Shown piece by piece: positions 44,032-52,830 of a stretch of 64,000 nt of DNA; position 1 is the stretch's first letter, and each line of letters starts with the position of its first letter. Below the pieces are notes generated by a model. It was not told where the DNA came from. It ran no database searches and worked only from the letters and a program-made list of their open reading frames with translations. A program made the position numbers and the translations under genes. The stretch spans positions 1-64,000 of the forward strand of contig NZ_JASJEB010000013.1 of assembly GCF_030064895.1 (NCBI RefSeq). Reading direction: 5' to 3'. The DNA is from Crocosphaera sp. GTDB taxonomy: Bacteria > Cyanobacteriota > Cyanobacteriia > Cyanobacteriales > Microcystaceae.

Positions 44032-45069
44032 ATGAGTTCTATGAATCAATATTTATCCCTAGTCCATGGCCTTCGTTCAAAAGCATCTTTACAACGTATT
44101 TTCATTACTGCTTTCACTTTTTTAAGTGCGATCGCTTGTAGTCCAGAAACAACTCCACCAACAAGTTCTGATCCTACACCAGAAACAAGTTCTGGTCCCA
44201 AGATTGTCACTACTTTTTTACCAGTTCATTTGTTTACTAAAGCTGTAGTAGGAGAGACGGGACAAGTAGATATTTTGATTTCCCCTGGGAACGAAGTTCA
44301 CGACTATCAAGCGACCCCAGAAGATGCAAAATTGTTAGCACAAGCCGATGTTTTAGTAGAAAACGGTTTGGGGATGGAAGCGTTTTTATCAGATTTAGTT
44401 GCCAATGCAGGTAATTCTGAACTTCAGCAAATTGATTCTAGTAAAGGAATAGAAGCAATGGACGGGGAGCATGGACATGATGAACATGGACATGATGAAC
44501 ATGGACATGATGAACACAAACATGATGAACACAAACATGATGAACATGGACATCACCATCCAGAGGGAAATCCTCACGTTTGGTTAGATCCTGTTTTAGC
44601 GCAACAACAGGTAGCGAATATTAGAGATAGGTTAATTGAAATCGACCCCGATAATGCAGATAGCTATCGTAGCAATGCTCAAGCTTATATTGAACAACTA
44701 CAACAGCTAGACAGTGAATTTAAAGAAAAATTAGCCCCCGTTCAAGGTTGTAACTTTATTACTTTTCACGATGCTTTTCCCTATCTAGCACAACGCTACG
44801 GACTGGAACAAGAAGCAATAGTGGAAATTCCTGAAGAGAGCATTACTCCCCAAAATATCCAACGGATAAAACAAATAACTGAGGAACATTCTGTTAAAGC
44901 TTTATTAACTGAACCAGGAATTAAAGACAAACGGGTTGAGCAAATATCCAGTGACTTAAATCTATCTCTCGAAGAAATCAACCCTCTTGAGGCAGGAGAA
45001 ACAGATCCACAATATTATTTTGTAGCGATGCAAGGTAATTTGGAAGCGTTATTAAGAGCGTGTCAGTAA
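44032..45069 (+). CDS. znuA: Zinc ABC transporter substrate-binding lipoprotein ZnuA
   Basis: A 345-residue zinc-binding lipoprotein of cluster 9. The lipobox ends at SAIAC. The metal ligands include the histidine in HDYQ, the loop before NPHVWLDP, and ITFHDAF. A histidine-aspartate-rich loop, built from five-residue repeats of HGHDE/HKHDE, spans the middle; on DNA this is a 15-base tandem repeat at about 44467-44555. It captures zinc outside the membrane for ZnuB. The ATG start is chosen over an upstream TTG. Zur boxes lie 30 bases upstream. Confidence 0.92.
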   Translation: MSSMNQYLSLVHGLRSKASLQRIFITAFTFLSAIACSPETTPPTSSDPTPETSSGPKIVTTFLPVHLFTKAVVGETGQVDILISPGNEVHDYQATPEDAKLLAQADVLVENGLGMEAFLSDLVANAGNSELQQIDSSKGIEAMDGEHGHDEHGHDEHGHDEHKHDEHKHDEHGHHHPEGNPHVWLDPVLAQQQVANIRDRLIEIDPDNADSYRSNAQAYIEQLQQLDSEFKEKLAPVQGCNFITFHDAFPYLAQRYGLEQEAIVEIPEESITPQNIQRIKQITEEHSVKALLTEPGIKDKRVEQISSDLNLSLEEINPLEAGETDPQYYFVAMQGNLEALLRACQ

Positions 45070-45070
45070 A

Positions 45071-45112
45071 CATTTATCATTGAACATTGAACATTGAACA
45101 TTTATCATTGAA
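45071..45112. repeat. Left heptamer tract of the second IVP gene
   Basis: Six heptamers (CATTTAT, CATTGAA three times, CATTTAT, CATTGAA) begin two bases after the znuA stop. They are oriented opposite to the tract after the IVP gene. Confidence 0.93.
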
Positions 45113-45142
45113 CAATAAATACTGATAAATGGAAAATACTAA

Positions 45143-45505
45143 ATGTTAAATGAAAAAAATGTTACCTACGATAAGGCTTATAAATTCGCCATCAGAATTC
45201 TTAATGCCTACAAATATTTACAAGAAGATAAGAAGGAGTTTGTTTTGTCCAAACAATTATTAAGAAGCGGTACATCTATCGGAGCAAATATTGCAGAAGC
45301 GAATGGCGGAATTTCTCCAGCAGATTTCTCAGCAAAAATATCTATCGCTTATAAAGAAACCCTAGAAACAAAATACTGGCTTTCTCTACTCAAAGATACA
45401 GACTACATCGACGAAAAATCATTCAGCAGCATACATCAAGATGCCGATGAAATAGCCAAAATACTCTTTTCTATTCTGAAAAACTCCAGAATCAAAAAAC
45501 AGTGA
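45143..45505 (+). CDS. Four-helix-bundle protein (IVP / S23 type), inside znu operon
   Basis: A 120-residue relative of the 23S rRNA intervening-sequence proteins. RNA- or protein-binding four-helix hallmarks are KAYKFAIRILNAYKYL, LRSGTSIGANIAEANGG and FSAKISIAYKETLETKYWLSLL. It is paralogous in family, though not close in sequence, to the gene at 30125. It splits znuA from znuC, and is bracketed by heptamer tracts of opposite orientation, which suggests the gene and its flanks entered together. It has no plausible role in zinc uptake. Confidence 0.88.
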   Translation: MLNEKNVTYDKAYKFAIRILNAYKYLQEDKKEFVLSKQLLRSGTSIGANIAEANGGISPADFSAKISIAYKETLETKYWLSLLKDTDYIDEKSFSSIHQDADEIAKILFSILKNSRIKKQ

Positions 45506-45514
45506 ACATTAAAC

Positions 45515-45549
45515 ATAAATGATAAATGTTAAATGCTCAATGATAAATG
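45515..45549. repeat. Right heptamer tract of the second IVP gene
   Basis: Five heptamers (ATAAATG, ATAAATG, TTAAATG, CTCAATG, ATAAATG) are the reverse complement of CATTTAT-type units on the left. The last unit supplies the znuC ATG. Confidence 0.92.
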
Positions 45550-46323
45550 ATGAATGATACCATTGTTACAGTCAAAAATCTATCGGTAATGCGTGGGGAA
45601 TATCTAGCAGTAGATAATGTGTCTTTTGAATTATTGCCAGGTACTCATACTGCCATTATTGGTCCAAATGGTGCAGGGAAAAGTACCTTGATTAAATCTA
45701 TTTTAGGGTTGCTTGAAGCGCAGTCAGGTGAAATTAGCTTTTTTGATAGTAATGGTAAACGGTTAAAGCGATTAAAACAGGAAATTGGTTATATTCCCCA
45801 AAAGTTTCCCTTTGAGCGCACTTTTCCGCTAATAGTATCAGAGTTAGTTGGTTTAGGCTTAAATAGCAAATACTGGTGGTGCGATCGTAAACGTAAACGA
45901 GAGATTATCTACCAAGCTTTAGAAAAAGTTCATCTAACCAAACAAGCAAACCAAAAAATCGGGACTCTTAGCGGAGGGGAGTTAAAGCGAGTTTTATTAG
46001 CTTACTGTTTAGTAGTTCCCCGTCGTCTTTTAATTCTCGATGAAGCTTTAGCCGGGGTAGATGCGACAGGAGAAATGGAATTTGCTGCTTTACTTAATAG
46101 TCTCAAAAAAGAACAAAACTGGACAATATTGGAAGTTTCCCACGATTTAGATTTAGTTAGTCGCTATTGTGACTCAGTAATTTGTTTAAACCGTCGCTTA
46201 CTTTATCAAGGTTCCCCTAAAACCACTCTCACTGCCGAAAATCTCTTGCACATATACGGTGCTTTAGTCAGTCCTACTTGTCATCATCATAATGAATCTA
46301 GTCAACTTCCTGAATCTTTTTAG
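45547..46323 (+). CDS. znuC: Zinc ABC transporter ATPase ZnuC
   Basis: A 258-residue ABC ATPase. Walker A GPNGAGKST, Q-loop GYIPQKF, signature LSGGELKRV and Walker B LLILDEALAG are present, with the H-loop VSHDLDLV. The end carries a histidine-rich TCHHHNES. It drives ZnuB. The ATG coincides with the edge of the IVP right repeat; another ATG follows at once. It overlaps znuB by 32 bases. Confidence 0.94.
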   Translation: MMNDTIVTVKNLSVMRGEYLAVDNVSFELLPGTHTAIIGPNGAGKSTLIKSILGLLEAQSGEISFFDSNGKRLKRLKQEIGYIPQKFPFERTFPLIVSELVGLGLNSKYWWCDRKRKREIIYQALEKVHLTKQANQKIGTLSGGELKRVLLAYCLVVPRRLLILDEALAGVDATGEMEFAALLNSLKKEQNWTILEVSHDLDLVSRYCDSVICLNRRLLYQGSPKTTLTAENLLHIYGALVSPTCHHHNESSQLPESF

Positions 46324-47107
46324 TTTACCCTTTATGCAACGAGCGGTACTAGGTGGTGTACTGCTTGGTATTTTAGGGGGTATTTTAGGTAGCTTTTTAA
46401 TCCTGCGTCGTCTCTCCCTATTCGGGGATACGGTGGGACATTCAGCCATGCTAGGAGTGGTTTTGGCTGCTTTATTAGGACTTCCTACCACTTGGACGTT
46501 AATTGGTTTTACCGTTGCTTTTGGTTTAGGTGTAATTTATTTAATTGACAAAACCGATCTCGGTAGCGATACAGTCTTGTGTATTTCCCTATCGGGTTCC
46601 ATCGCTTTAGGTACAATTGGTTTTAGTTATTTAAAGGGATATCGGGGTAATTTATTATCGATTTTATTTGGTGATATTTTAGCTATTAGTAATACAGATT
46701 TAATTTTATTGTTATTAATTTTAGGCGTAACTATAGCCTGGATTATCATTAGTTTACCAGAACAAATTTTACTTACCCTGAATAGCGATTTAGCTGTAGT
46801 AAAAGGTGTACCTGTTCGCAGCCATCGTTATTTTTTTATCATGCTTTTAGCAATTACTATCGCTCTAACTATTCGTGCTGTTGGTATTTTATTGGTCAAT
46901 GGTTTTTTAGTTATTCCTGCGGCAACTGCCAGATTAATTTGTCAGCAGTTTGTCCCTTTTTTAGTTACTGCTGCTGCCATAGGTGCCACCAGTGGAGTAA
47001 TGGGAATGGTTATTTCTGGGGCGATCGATTTACCTAGTGGTCCGAGTATTGTTTTGGTTCAGTTATTTGCGTTTTTGGTTGTAGCTTTATGGTGTCGGCA
47101 AGTTTGA
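46292..47107 (+). CDS. znuB: Zinc ABC transporter permease ZnuB
   Basis: A 271-residue permease with eight or nine membrane helices of the cluster 9 family (LGGILGSFLILRRLSLFGDTVGHSAMLG and the later GVLLVNGFLVIPAATARL region). It imports zinc with ZnuA and ZnuC. It starts inside the end of znuC, giving translational coupling. Confidence 0.94.
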   Translation: MNLVNFLNLFSLPFMQRAVLGGVLLGILGGILGSFLILRRLSLFGDTVGHSAMLGVVLAALLGLPTTWTLIGFTVAFGLGVIYLIDKTDLGSDTVLCISLSGSIALGTIGFSYLKGYRGNLLSILFGDILAISNTDLILLLLILGVTIAWIIISLPEQILLTLNSDLAVVKGVPVRSHRYFFIMLLAITIALTIRAVGILLVNGFLVIPAATARLICQQFVPFLVTAAAIGATSGVMGMVISGAIDLPSGPSIVLVQLFAFLVVALWCRQV

Positions 47108-47145
47108 TAGAATATGTTTAAAGTTTATCTTTTTATGGGGAAACT

Positions 47146-47376
47146 ATGCGGTCAATTGAGCAACTAACAGAGGAAATATTATCCTTGCCTAATGCTTCAA
47201 GGGTAATTCTTGCAGACAAATTGGTAGAAAGCTTAGAATTTGATACCGATTCAACAATTCAGTCAATTTGGATAACTGAAGCCAAAAAGCGACGGGATGA
47301 AGTTCGGGATGGTTCTGTGCAAGTAATTCCAGGAGATCAGGCGTTGGCTCAAGTTAGAGGTATGATTGAGCCGTGA
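47146..47376 (+). CDS. Addiction-module antitoxin (unstable antitoxin family)
   Basis: A 76-residue protein of the addiction-module antitoxin family (EEILSLPNASRVILADKLVESLE, ending with KRRDEVRDGSVQVIPGDQAL). Partners are normally RelE/ParE toxins. Its stop overlaps the start of a toxin remnant (GTGA), so this antitoxin is left without a working partner. Confidence 0.85.
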   Translation: MRSIEQLTEEILSLPNASRVILADKLVESLEFDTDSTIQSIWITEAKKRRDEVRDGSVQVIPGDQALAQVRGMIEP

Positions 47377-47444
47377 AGTATGTATTTCATCCTGAAGCAC
47401 TGACAGAATATGCTGATGCTGTATACCATGATTATTGGCTATGA
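47373..47444 (+). pseudogene. Truncated RelE/ParE toxin
   Basis: GTG opens KYVFHPEALTEYADAVYHDY, the start of a RelE/ParE-type toxin, but it ends in TGA after 23 codons and no continuation is seen in another frame. The toxin is lost while its antitoxin survives. Confidence 0.75.
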
Positions 47445-47540
47445 TATCCAGACGTTTTCTTGATGTCACCTACAAATATACTGAATAATAAATAGTTAGG
47501 GCTTTTGTGTAAATGACCTCATAGTAGCGGGGAACAAAAA

Positions 47541-48065
47541 ATGGCATCAAAAGGAAAGACATGGTTGGCTTTGCTCAAAAAACCGTTAAATATATTTTTG
47601 CATAAGACGGATTTTGAAATAAAGGTTGACGATGCCTTAAATCAAATAGGAACTCAGTCAGCACTTATTACTGGTTTCTCATTTGCAATAATGATGCAAG
47701 AATTAAGCTCAATCAATAAACTAGGAATATTTTCTACGCTATATCTTATCTTATCTGCAATAACCATTATATTGGAGTTATTCGTAACATTTGGTTCAGG
47801 CGTTCTTGCTATTTCAGTAAAGCCTAATGGAAACCCCAACGCAATCCCTCAAAGCACGATATATCAAATATGGTGGGCATATATGATAGGAATCATTGCA
47901 TTTGCAATATCAGTCTTTCTTATTTTGTATGATAAATTGCATATTCTAGGTAATGGAGGTGCAGCAATATCACTTTTAATTTTATTTTTAATGGTGATTG
48001 CTATTTTTTATTCTAGAAATTTAATGAGAACAATACATGATTACCAAAATCCACCAGCTAATTAG
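47541..48065 (+). CDS. Hypothetical membrane protein
   Basis: A 174-residue protein with four hydrophobic segments (residues about 38-56, 62-90, 110-131 and 138-158). I do not recognise the family. The first 35 residues are basic and soluble. The ATG has GGGGAACA before it. It lies among toxin-antitoxin fragments and has no clear partner. Confidence 0.55.
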   Translation: MASKGKTWLALLKKPLNIFLHKTDFEIKVDDALNQIGTQSALITGFSFAIMMQELSSINKLGIFSTLYLILSAITIILELFVTFGSGVLAISVKPNGNPNAIPQSTIYQIWWAYMIGIIAFAISVFLILYDKLHILGNGGAAISLLILFLMVIAIFYSRNLMRTIHDYQNPPAN

Positions 48066-48133
48066 CGAAACGGCTTATTATTTGTATATTAGCTGCATTG
48101 CCTAATGAATCAAAAATGCGAATAATTTTAATT

Positions 48134-48373
48134 ATGAACTATAGAAACTACATCACAGTTGAAGCGAATAAACGCGGTGGGAAGCCTTGTGTACGGGGTT
48201 TGCGAATTACAGTATATGAAGTTCTTGAATACTTAGCTTCTGATATGACTGAAGCAGAAATTCTCGATGATTTTCCCGATCTGACACGAGAAGACTTAAA
48301 AGCTTGTATTGCTTACGATCGCCTGAAAGTTGGTCAAGCAAATACATGGTACGATCTCCTAAACTATAAATAA
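48134..48373 (+). CDS. DUF433 antitoxin (orphan)
   Basis: A 79-residue DUF433 protein (NYITVEANKRGGKPCVRGLRITVYEVLEYLA). The ATG giving MNYRNYI is the normal family start; upstream in-frame starts would add an unrelated leader. No DUF5615 toxin follows, unlike the pair at 20651-21264, so this is an orphan. Confidence 0.85.
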   Translation: MNYRNYITVEANKRGGKPCVRGLRITVYEVLEYLASDMTEAEILDDFPDLTREDLKACIAYDRLKVGQANTWYDLLNYK

Positions 48374-48396
48374 GTCAATTACGCAAACATATACCC

Positions 48397-48612
48397 ATGA
48401 CACTTGCTGATGTACTTCCTGCTATTAGACAACTATCTGCAACAGAAAAACTAAAACTAATCCGCATTTTGGCAGAAGATTTAGATGTAGCTGACAATAT
48501 TGCTCCTTTAGAACCTTTTAAAACCTACGAGCTACCAACGCCATACGATAATTTTGGGGTTGGTGATGTTTTAATAGAAGCCTTAAATGAATCTGAGGAA
48601 AATTGCCAATAA
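48397..48612 (+). CDS. Small antitoxin-like partner of a retropepsin-like gene
   Basis: A 71-residue acidic protein (MTLADVLPAIRQLSATEKLKLIRILAEDL). The N-terminal helices resemble small unstable antitoxins. It lies three bases before the next gene, a retropepsin-like protease, and is surely co-transcribed. Function unknown. Confidence 0.6.
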   Translation: MTLADVLPAIRQLSATEKLKLIRILAEDLDVADNIAPLEPFKTYELPTPYDNFGVGDVLIEALNESEENCQ

Positions 48613-48615
48613 AGT

Positions 48616-49020
48616 ATGAGATTTAAGTATTCAACTAACAGTCCAAATCAAAACGAATTCGATAGTTTACCCAGAATACCAATTACTTTACATAAAAATA
48701 ATCTAAGTATTCAAACAAATGGTTTAGTAGATAGTGGAGCAACAGTTAATGTCTTACCTTATCAATTTGGTATTCAATTGGGTGAGGTTTGGGATAATAA
48801 TCAAGCTGTTATTCAATTAGCAGGCAATTTAAGCAATCAATCAGCAATACCTGTTTCGGCAATGGTCAAAATTGCAGATTTTCCTTCTACTAGATTGGTA
48901 TTTGCCTGGACAAATCGGCCTAATTTACCTTTGATTTTAGGTCAGACCAATTTCTTTCTTGAATTTGATGTTTGTTTTTATCGCTCTAAGTTAGAGTTTG
49001 AAGTTAACCCTAAGTCTTAG
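48616..49020 (+). CDS. Retropepsin-like aspartic protease
   Basis: A 134-residue single-domain clan AA aspartic protease-like protein. The catalytic motif is GLVDSGATVNVLPY (Asp at about residue 38), and ILGQTNFFLEFDV is the second conserved strand. It would need to dimerise to act. It is tightly coupled to the small gene upstream. No signal peptide is seen, so it is cytoplasmic. Activity is inferred. Confidence 0.78.
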   Translation: MRFKYSTNSPNQNEFDSLPRIPITLHKNNLSIQTNGLVDSGATVNVLPYQFGIQLGEVWDNNQAVIQLAGNLSNQSAIPVSAMVKIADFPSTRLVFAWTNRPNLPLILGQTNFFLEFDVCFYRSKLEFEVNPKS

Positions 49021-49195
49021 TATGATGAGTGTTGATTATTTTCCCTCTGAGATTTACCAAGTAAATACATAATGCGATCGCCCGTAATTTTAAAGCAGTA
49101 AAAAAGGCGATCGTATAAGGTTCATTGATAATCAAATCAAGAAATACCATAACCAAGATATAATCTAAAAAAATCAAAGATATAACAACCAAATT

Positions 49196-49408
49196 ATGAG
49201 CTTTAGTGATGTAGTAGAAACAATTAAAAACCTTTCAGTAGAAGAAAAGCAGGAAATCCAAGCTTTATTAACTCAATATCTGCGTGAAGAGCGAAGAGAA
49301 GAAATATATAACAATTATCGAAAAAGCATCAGCGAAGAGCAACAGGGGGAATTAAACTTTTGTTCAAGTATTGACGAATTAAAACAATTAATAGGAGATT
49401 TTATATAA
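49196..49408 (+). CDS. Small hypothetical, antitoxin-like
   Basis: A 70-residue acidic helical protein (VVETIKNLSVEEKQEIQALLTQYLREERREEI). It resembles small stand-alone antitoxins of cyanobacteria. No toxin follows. The ATG start is plausible. Confidence 0.5.
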   Translation: MSFSDVVETIKNLSVEEKQEIQALLTQYLREERREEIYNNYRKSISEEQQGELNFCSSIDELKQLIGDFI

Positions 49409-49650
49409 TATTAAATTTAATTTTCTTGTATCTGATCTGTTTTGAAAAGAAGAAAAAACAAAATTAAAGAAATTAGCGATCGCCATACAAAAAAAATAAT
49501 AAGTAGTCGGACATAAATAGATACCACTATATTAAGAAATATTAATAAATCTGCAACCCTTATCTGTTGCCTGTTCCCCTTTCTCTGTTACTTTTTCTGA
49601 CAATTAACTTTAAATATGTTTGACTACTTAATAATAATCAAAATCATTGT
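49409..49650. other. Gap containing a MITE-like inverted repeat
   Basis: No gene is seen between the small ORF and the Zur box of hemB; most of it is taken by the element at 49499-49631. Confidence 0.5.
49499..49631. mobile_element. MITE-like element with AAGTAGTC ends
   Basis: The left end AAGTAGTCGGACATAAAT and the right end, reverse-complemented, AAGTAGTCAAACATATTTAA form imperfect terminal inverted repeats. CTGTTGC and CTGTTCC heptamers lie in the middle. The end sequence differs from the TATAGCA family but the layout is the same. Confidence 0.55.
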
Positions 49651-49667
49651 ATGATAATTATAGTCAT
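49651..49667. promoter_or_regulatory. Zur-type box upstream of hemB
   Basis: ATGATAATTATAGTCAT matches the Zur pattern with two mismatches in the right half, 50 bases before the hemB ATG. It is weaker than the znuA boxes. Confidence 0.55.
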
Positions 49668-49672
49668 ATTAA

Positions 49673-50692
<1,020 letters not shown>

Positions 50693-50707
50693 GGATAATT
50701 TCGCTCT

Positions 50708-51109
50708 TTATACAAAAGGATTGTAGTAAAGAACATCGCATCGCATAATATCCTTAGTGTTCCGCGTCACGAAAATACAATTATGTACCTTGGCTGTGGC
50801 TGCAAGTAGCCCGTCTACAGTAGAGATAGGGTCAGGTACATTCATTTTCCCCCATGTTTCGGCAATTTCTTGGGTTATGGGAAAAATCCGATCGCTGTAT
50901 TCTCGAATGATTTTTTTGAGCCAGACATCCAAATTTGACGCGGCATCAGGATCACGTCTTCTAATCAATTCAACACCACAACGAAGTTCGCCAATTACTA
51001 GCACACTCAAATAAATTTCTTGTTCGTCAATAGTTGTGTACCAATTTCTAACGCCTAAATTACAGCGATTTTTCTTCCGTAGTTCGGAGATAACATTTGT
51101 ATCAAGCAA
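50708..51109 (-). CDS. PIN-domain toxin (FitB/VapC-like)
   Basis: A 133-residue PIN protein (LLDTNVISELRKK, IGELRCGVE, STVDGLLAATAKVH, FVTRNTKDI) with all acidic residues. The usual start would be at TKYLLDTN, but no ATG or GTG precedes it in frame; TTG giving MLDTN is the only standard start, with a GTA before TKY. It is eight bases after the antitoxin stop. Confidence 0.85.
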   Translation of the reverse strand: MLDTNVISELRKKNRCNLGVRNWYTTIDEQEIYLSVLVIGELRCGVELIRRRDPDAASNLDVWLKKIIREYSDRIFPITQEIAETWGKMNVPDPISTVDGLLAATAKVHNCIFVTRNTKDIMRCDVLYYNPFV

Positions 51110-51117
51110 ATATTTGG

Positions 51118-51351
51118 TTACAGTGAAATTTCTCTATAATTGTCTCTAACACGGTTAAAATCCTCATCTTCGCCCACATCAGGCATAGCAAGAAGTAACT
51201 CTTTAAGAGAATTGTCTGCGGTTTTTTGTTCAAACACGATGGTTAAAATTGAATCTAGTTCTGATTCGAGCGATTGCCCATGAATTGCTGCTCTTTGCTT
51301 TAGGCGATCGCAATTATCTTTACTTAAATCGTCAAGGTTTATACTGGCCAT
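51118..51351 (-). CDS. FitA-like ribbon-helix-helix antitoxin
   Basis: A 77-residue FitA-type protein (INLDDLSKDNCDRLKQRAAIHGQSLESEL). The rest is an acidic tail (MPDVGEDEDFNRV) for binding the toxin. Its first codons and promoter region are repeated at 52065-52161. Confidence 0.85.
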   Translation of the reverse strand: MASINLDDLSKDNCDRLKQRAAIHGQSLESELDSILTIVFEQKTADNSLKELLLAMPDVGEDEDFNRVRDNYREISL

Positions 51352-51420
51352 GGTTGATCGTATATTGAGAGTAAATATTATTTTACTTCTTTAGTTGATG
51401 CTGGCTTAATGAGAGGCAAA

Positions 51421-51512
51421 CAATTTTAACAACTCATACGAGTATAAAACGGGCAGTGACAGATTTGATTTTGACTTATTTTGCCAAACAAGTCGCTTTG
51501 ATGTTGCAGTAG
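51421..51512 (+). pseudogene. hemB: Duplicated 3' end of hemB
   Basis: Similar to the last 92 bases of hemB (50601-50692), with the last 44 bases identical, including the stop codon. The homology may extend leftward with many changes. It is not connected to a start codon. Confidence 0.88.
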
Positions 51513-51606
51513 TCAGTGAATTACAATTGATCGAGCAATGATGTAATAATTCTGGCATCAGCAAATAAAGGTATGAGGAGTGCAAAGCGATTGCTATTCG
51601 ATCAAA

Positions 51607-51825
51607 TTAAGTTGAAACCAGCTTAACCACTGGCAATGATTTATTTTCTGCTCGAAACTGTAAAATTAATTCTTCCATTACATCCAAACCATTTTGCAAA
51701 GCCGATTGATAAGTATCTCCATGAGTTACAGGCTGCATAATTTCATCAGCGAAATCGGGAAGATAAGCTAAATAACATTCATCTTCTTGACTCCAAACAA
51801 TTGTGATTTGATACTTATGATTCAT
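51607..51825 (-). CDS. hicB: HicB antitoxin
   Basis: A 72-residue HicB protein (YQITIVWSQEDECYLAYLPDFADE, then THGDTYQSALQNGLDVMEELI). The ATG at 51825 is chosen over an upstream TTG. It overlaps the end of hicA by 11 bases. It is similar to the HicB at 40730. Confidence 0.87.
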   Translation of the reverse strand: MNHKYQITIVWSQEDECYLAYLPDFADEIMQPVTHGDTYQSALQNGLDVMEELILQFRAENKSLPVVKLVST

Positions 51826-52024
51826 TTTTGGCTCTTTCAATGGCTTGTTTTACCTGTTTTTCTGAATATGCTTTAGCATCAGATCCATCTTTTCCAGGTA
51901 AGTTTACTCTTATTGTAGTCCCTGGATATTGATATATGGCATGACTGCCTTTACCTCGTTTTGGCACTAGCTCAAATCCTGCCTTCAACAACATTGCTTT
52001 TAACTCACGAATTTTCTTAGGCAA
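51815..52024 (-). CDS. hicA: HicA toxin
   Basis: A 69-residue HicA (PKKIRELKAMLLKAGFELVPKRG outline, catalytic His in GKGSHAIYQ, PGKDGSDAKAYSEKQ). It starts with TTG, as does the other copy. This module sits between the duplicated hemB tail and a duplicated antitoxin start. Confidence 0.88.
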   Translation of the reverse strand: MPKKIRELKAMLLKAGFELVPKRGKGSHAIYQYPGTTIRVNLPGKDGSDAKAYSEKQVKQAIERAKNES

Positions 52025-52064
52025 ATTGCTGATTTCCTAAACTTATCTAACTTCAATATATTAT

Positions 52065-52161
52065 AGCGATCGCCCATGAATTACTGCTCTTTGTTGTAGG
52101 CGATGGCAATTATCTTTACTTAAATCGTTAAGGTTTATACTGGTCATGGTTGATCGTATAT
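52065..52161 (-). pseudogene. Duplicated start of the FitA-like antitoxin gene
   Basis: About 97 bases match 51269-51365 with roughly ten changes, covering the antitoxin promoter region and first 25 codons or so, but the reading frame does not continue. It marks the other end of the duplicated block. Confidence 0.82.
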
Positions 52162-52172
52162 CGCTCATAATT

Positions 52173-52427
52173 TTAATAATGAAATCGACACTGAGCGATC
52201 AATATTGCATCTTTTTCTACTACATAAACTAAACGATGTTCTTTAGTAATTCTTCTCGACCAAAAACCTGACCAATTATATTTAAGTGGTTCGGGATCGC
52301 CAATTCCTGAATAAGGATTTCGTTTAATATCTTTGATCAAAGTATTGATGCGTTTGAGAATTTTTTTATCTGTCCGTTGCCAATACAAATAATCATCCCA
52401 GGCTGTTTGCGCAAATGTTAGCTTCAT
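52173..52427 (-). CDS. yoeB: YoeB toxin
   Basis: An 84-residue YoeB mRNA interferase (WDDYLYWQRTDKKILKRIN, GDPEPLKYNWSGFWSRRI, EHRLVYVV, CRFHY end). The terminal histidine and tyrosine and the central arginines fit the active site. It overlaps its antitoxin by four bases. Confidence 0.93.
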   Translation of the reverse strand: MKLTFAQTAWDDYLYWQRTDKKILKRINTLIKDIKRNPYSGIGDPEPLKYNWSGFWSRRITKEHRLVYVVEKDAILIAQCRFHY

Positions 52428-52678
52428 TCCTCTATTAATTCCCGTTCTGTTCCACCTCCAGAACGAAGTTCATCGATCGCATCATTTAATCTATCTGCAT
52501 TATTTTTACTAGACAATAGATGGAAAGTTGCCTCGTAAGCTTTAAAATCATCTAAGCTCATTACTACTACCGAGGGTGCATTTTGCCTAGTAACGATTAA
52601 CGGAGTGCGCTCTACTTCAATTTTGTTGAGATATCCAGCCAGCTTTTGTCTAAATTCTGTATAGTTAACAGTATCCAT
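52424..52678 (-). CDS. yefM: YefM antitoxin
   Basis: An 84-residue Phd/YefM protein (VNYTEFRQKLAGYLNKIE, LIVTRQNAPSVVVMSLDDFKAYEAT). The ATG giving MDTVNYTEF is the family start. It represses its own promoter with YoeB; two TGTACA sites lie 18-35 bases upstream. Confidence 0.92.
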   Translation of the reverse strand: MDTVNYTEFRQKLAGYLNKIEVERTPLIVTRQNAPSVVVMSLDDFKAYEATFHLLSSKNNADRLNDAIDELRSGGGTERELIEE

Positions 52679-52694
52679 AGTTAAGTAGTTGCTG

Positions 52695-52718
52695 TATGTA
52701 CATATCATTGTACATATA
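52695..52718. promoter_or_regulatory. YefM-YoeB operator
   Basis: TGTACA at 52697-52702 and again at 52709-52714, each part of a longer palindromic stretch. TGTACA is the core of known YefM sites, so autoregulation is expected. Confidence 0.75.
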
Positions 52719-52803
52719 CTAAGCGAAATTTAGTAATGGAAAGATTAAAGCGATCGCTTTAGTTTTAATTCTCTAACAAGACTATTCTAATTTTTAGATA
52801 TAA

Positions 52804-52818
52804 TGATAACCGTTATCA
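52804..52818. promoter_or_regulatory. Zur-type box upstream of CobW-like gene
   Basis: TGATAACCGTTATCA is a perfect 15-base palindrome about a central base, 12 bases before the start codon. It fits the Zur pattern TGATAATNATTATCA and lies where a repressor would block ribosome or polymerase access. Confidence 0.65.
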
Positions 52819-52830
52819 AAAATTCTCGTT

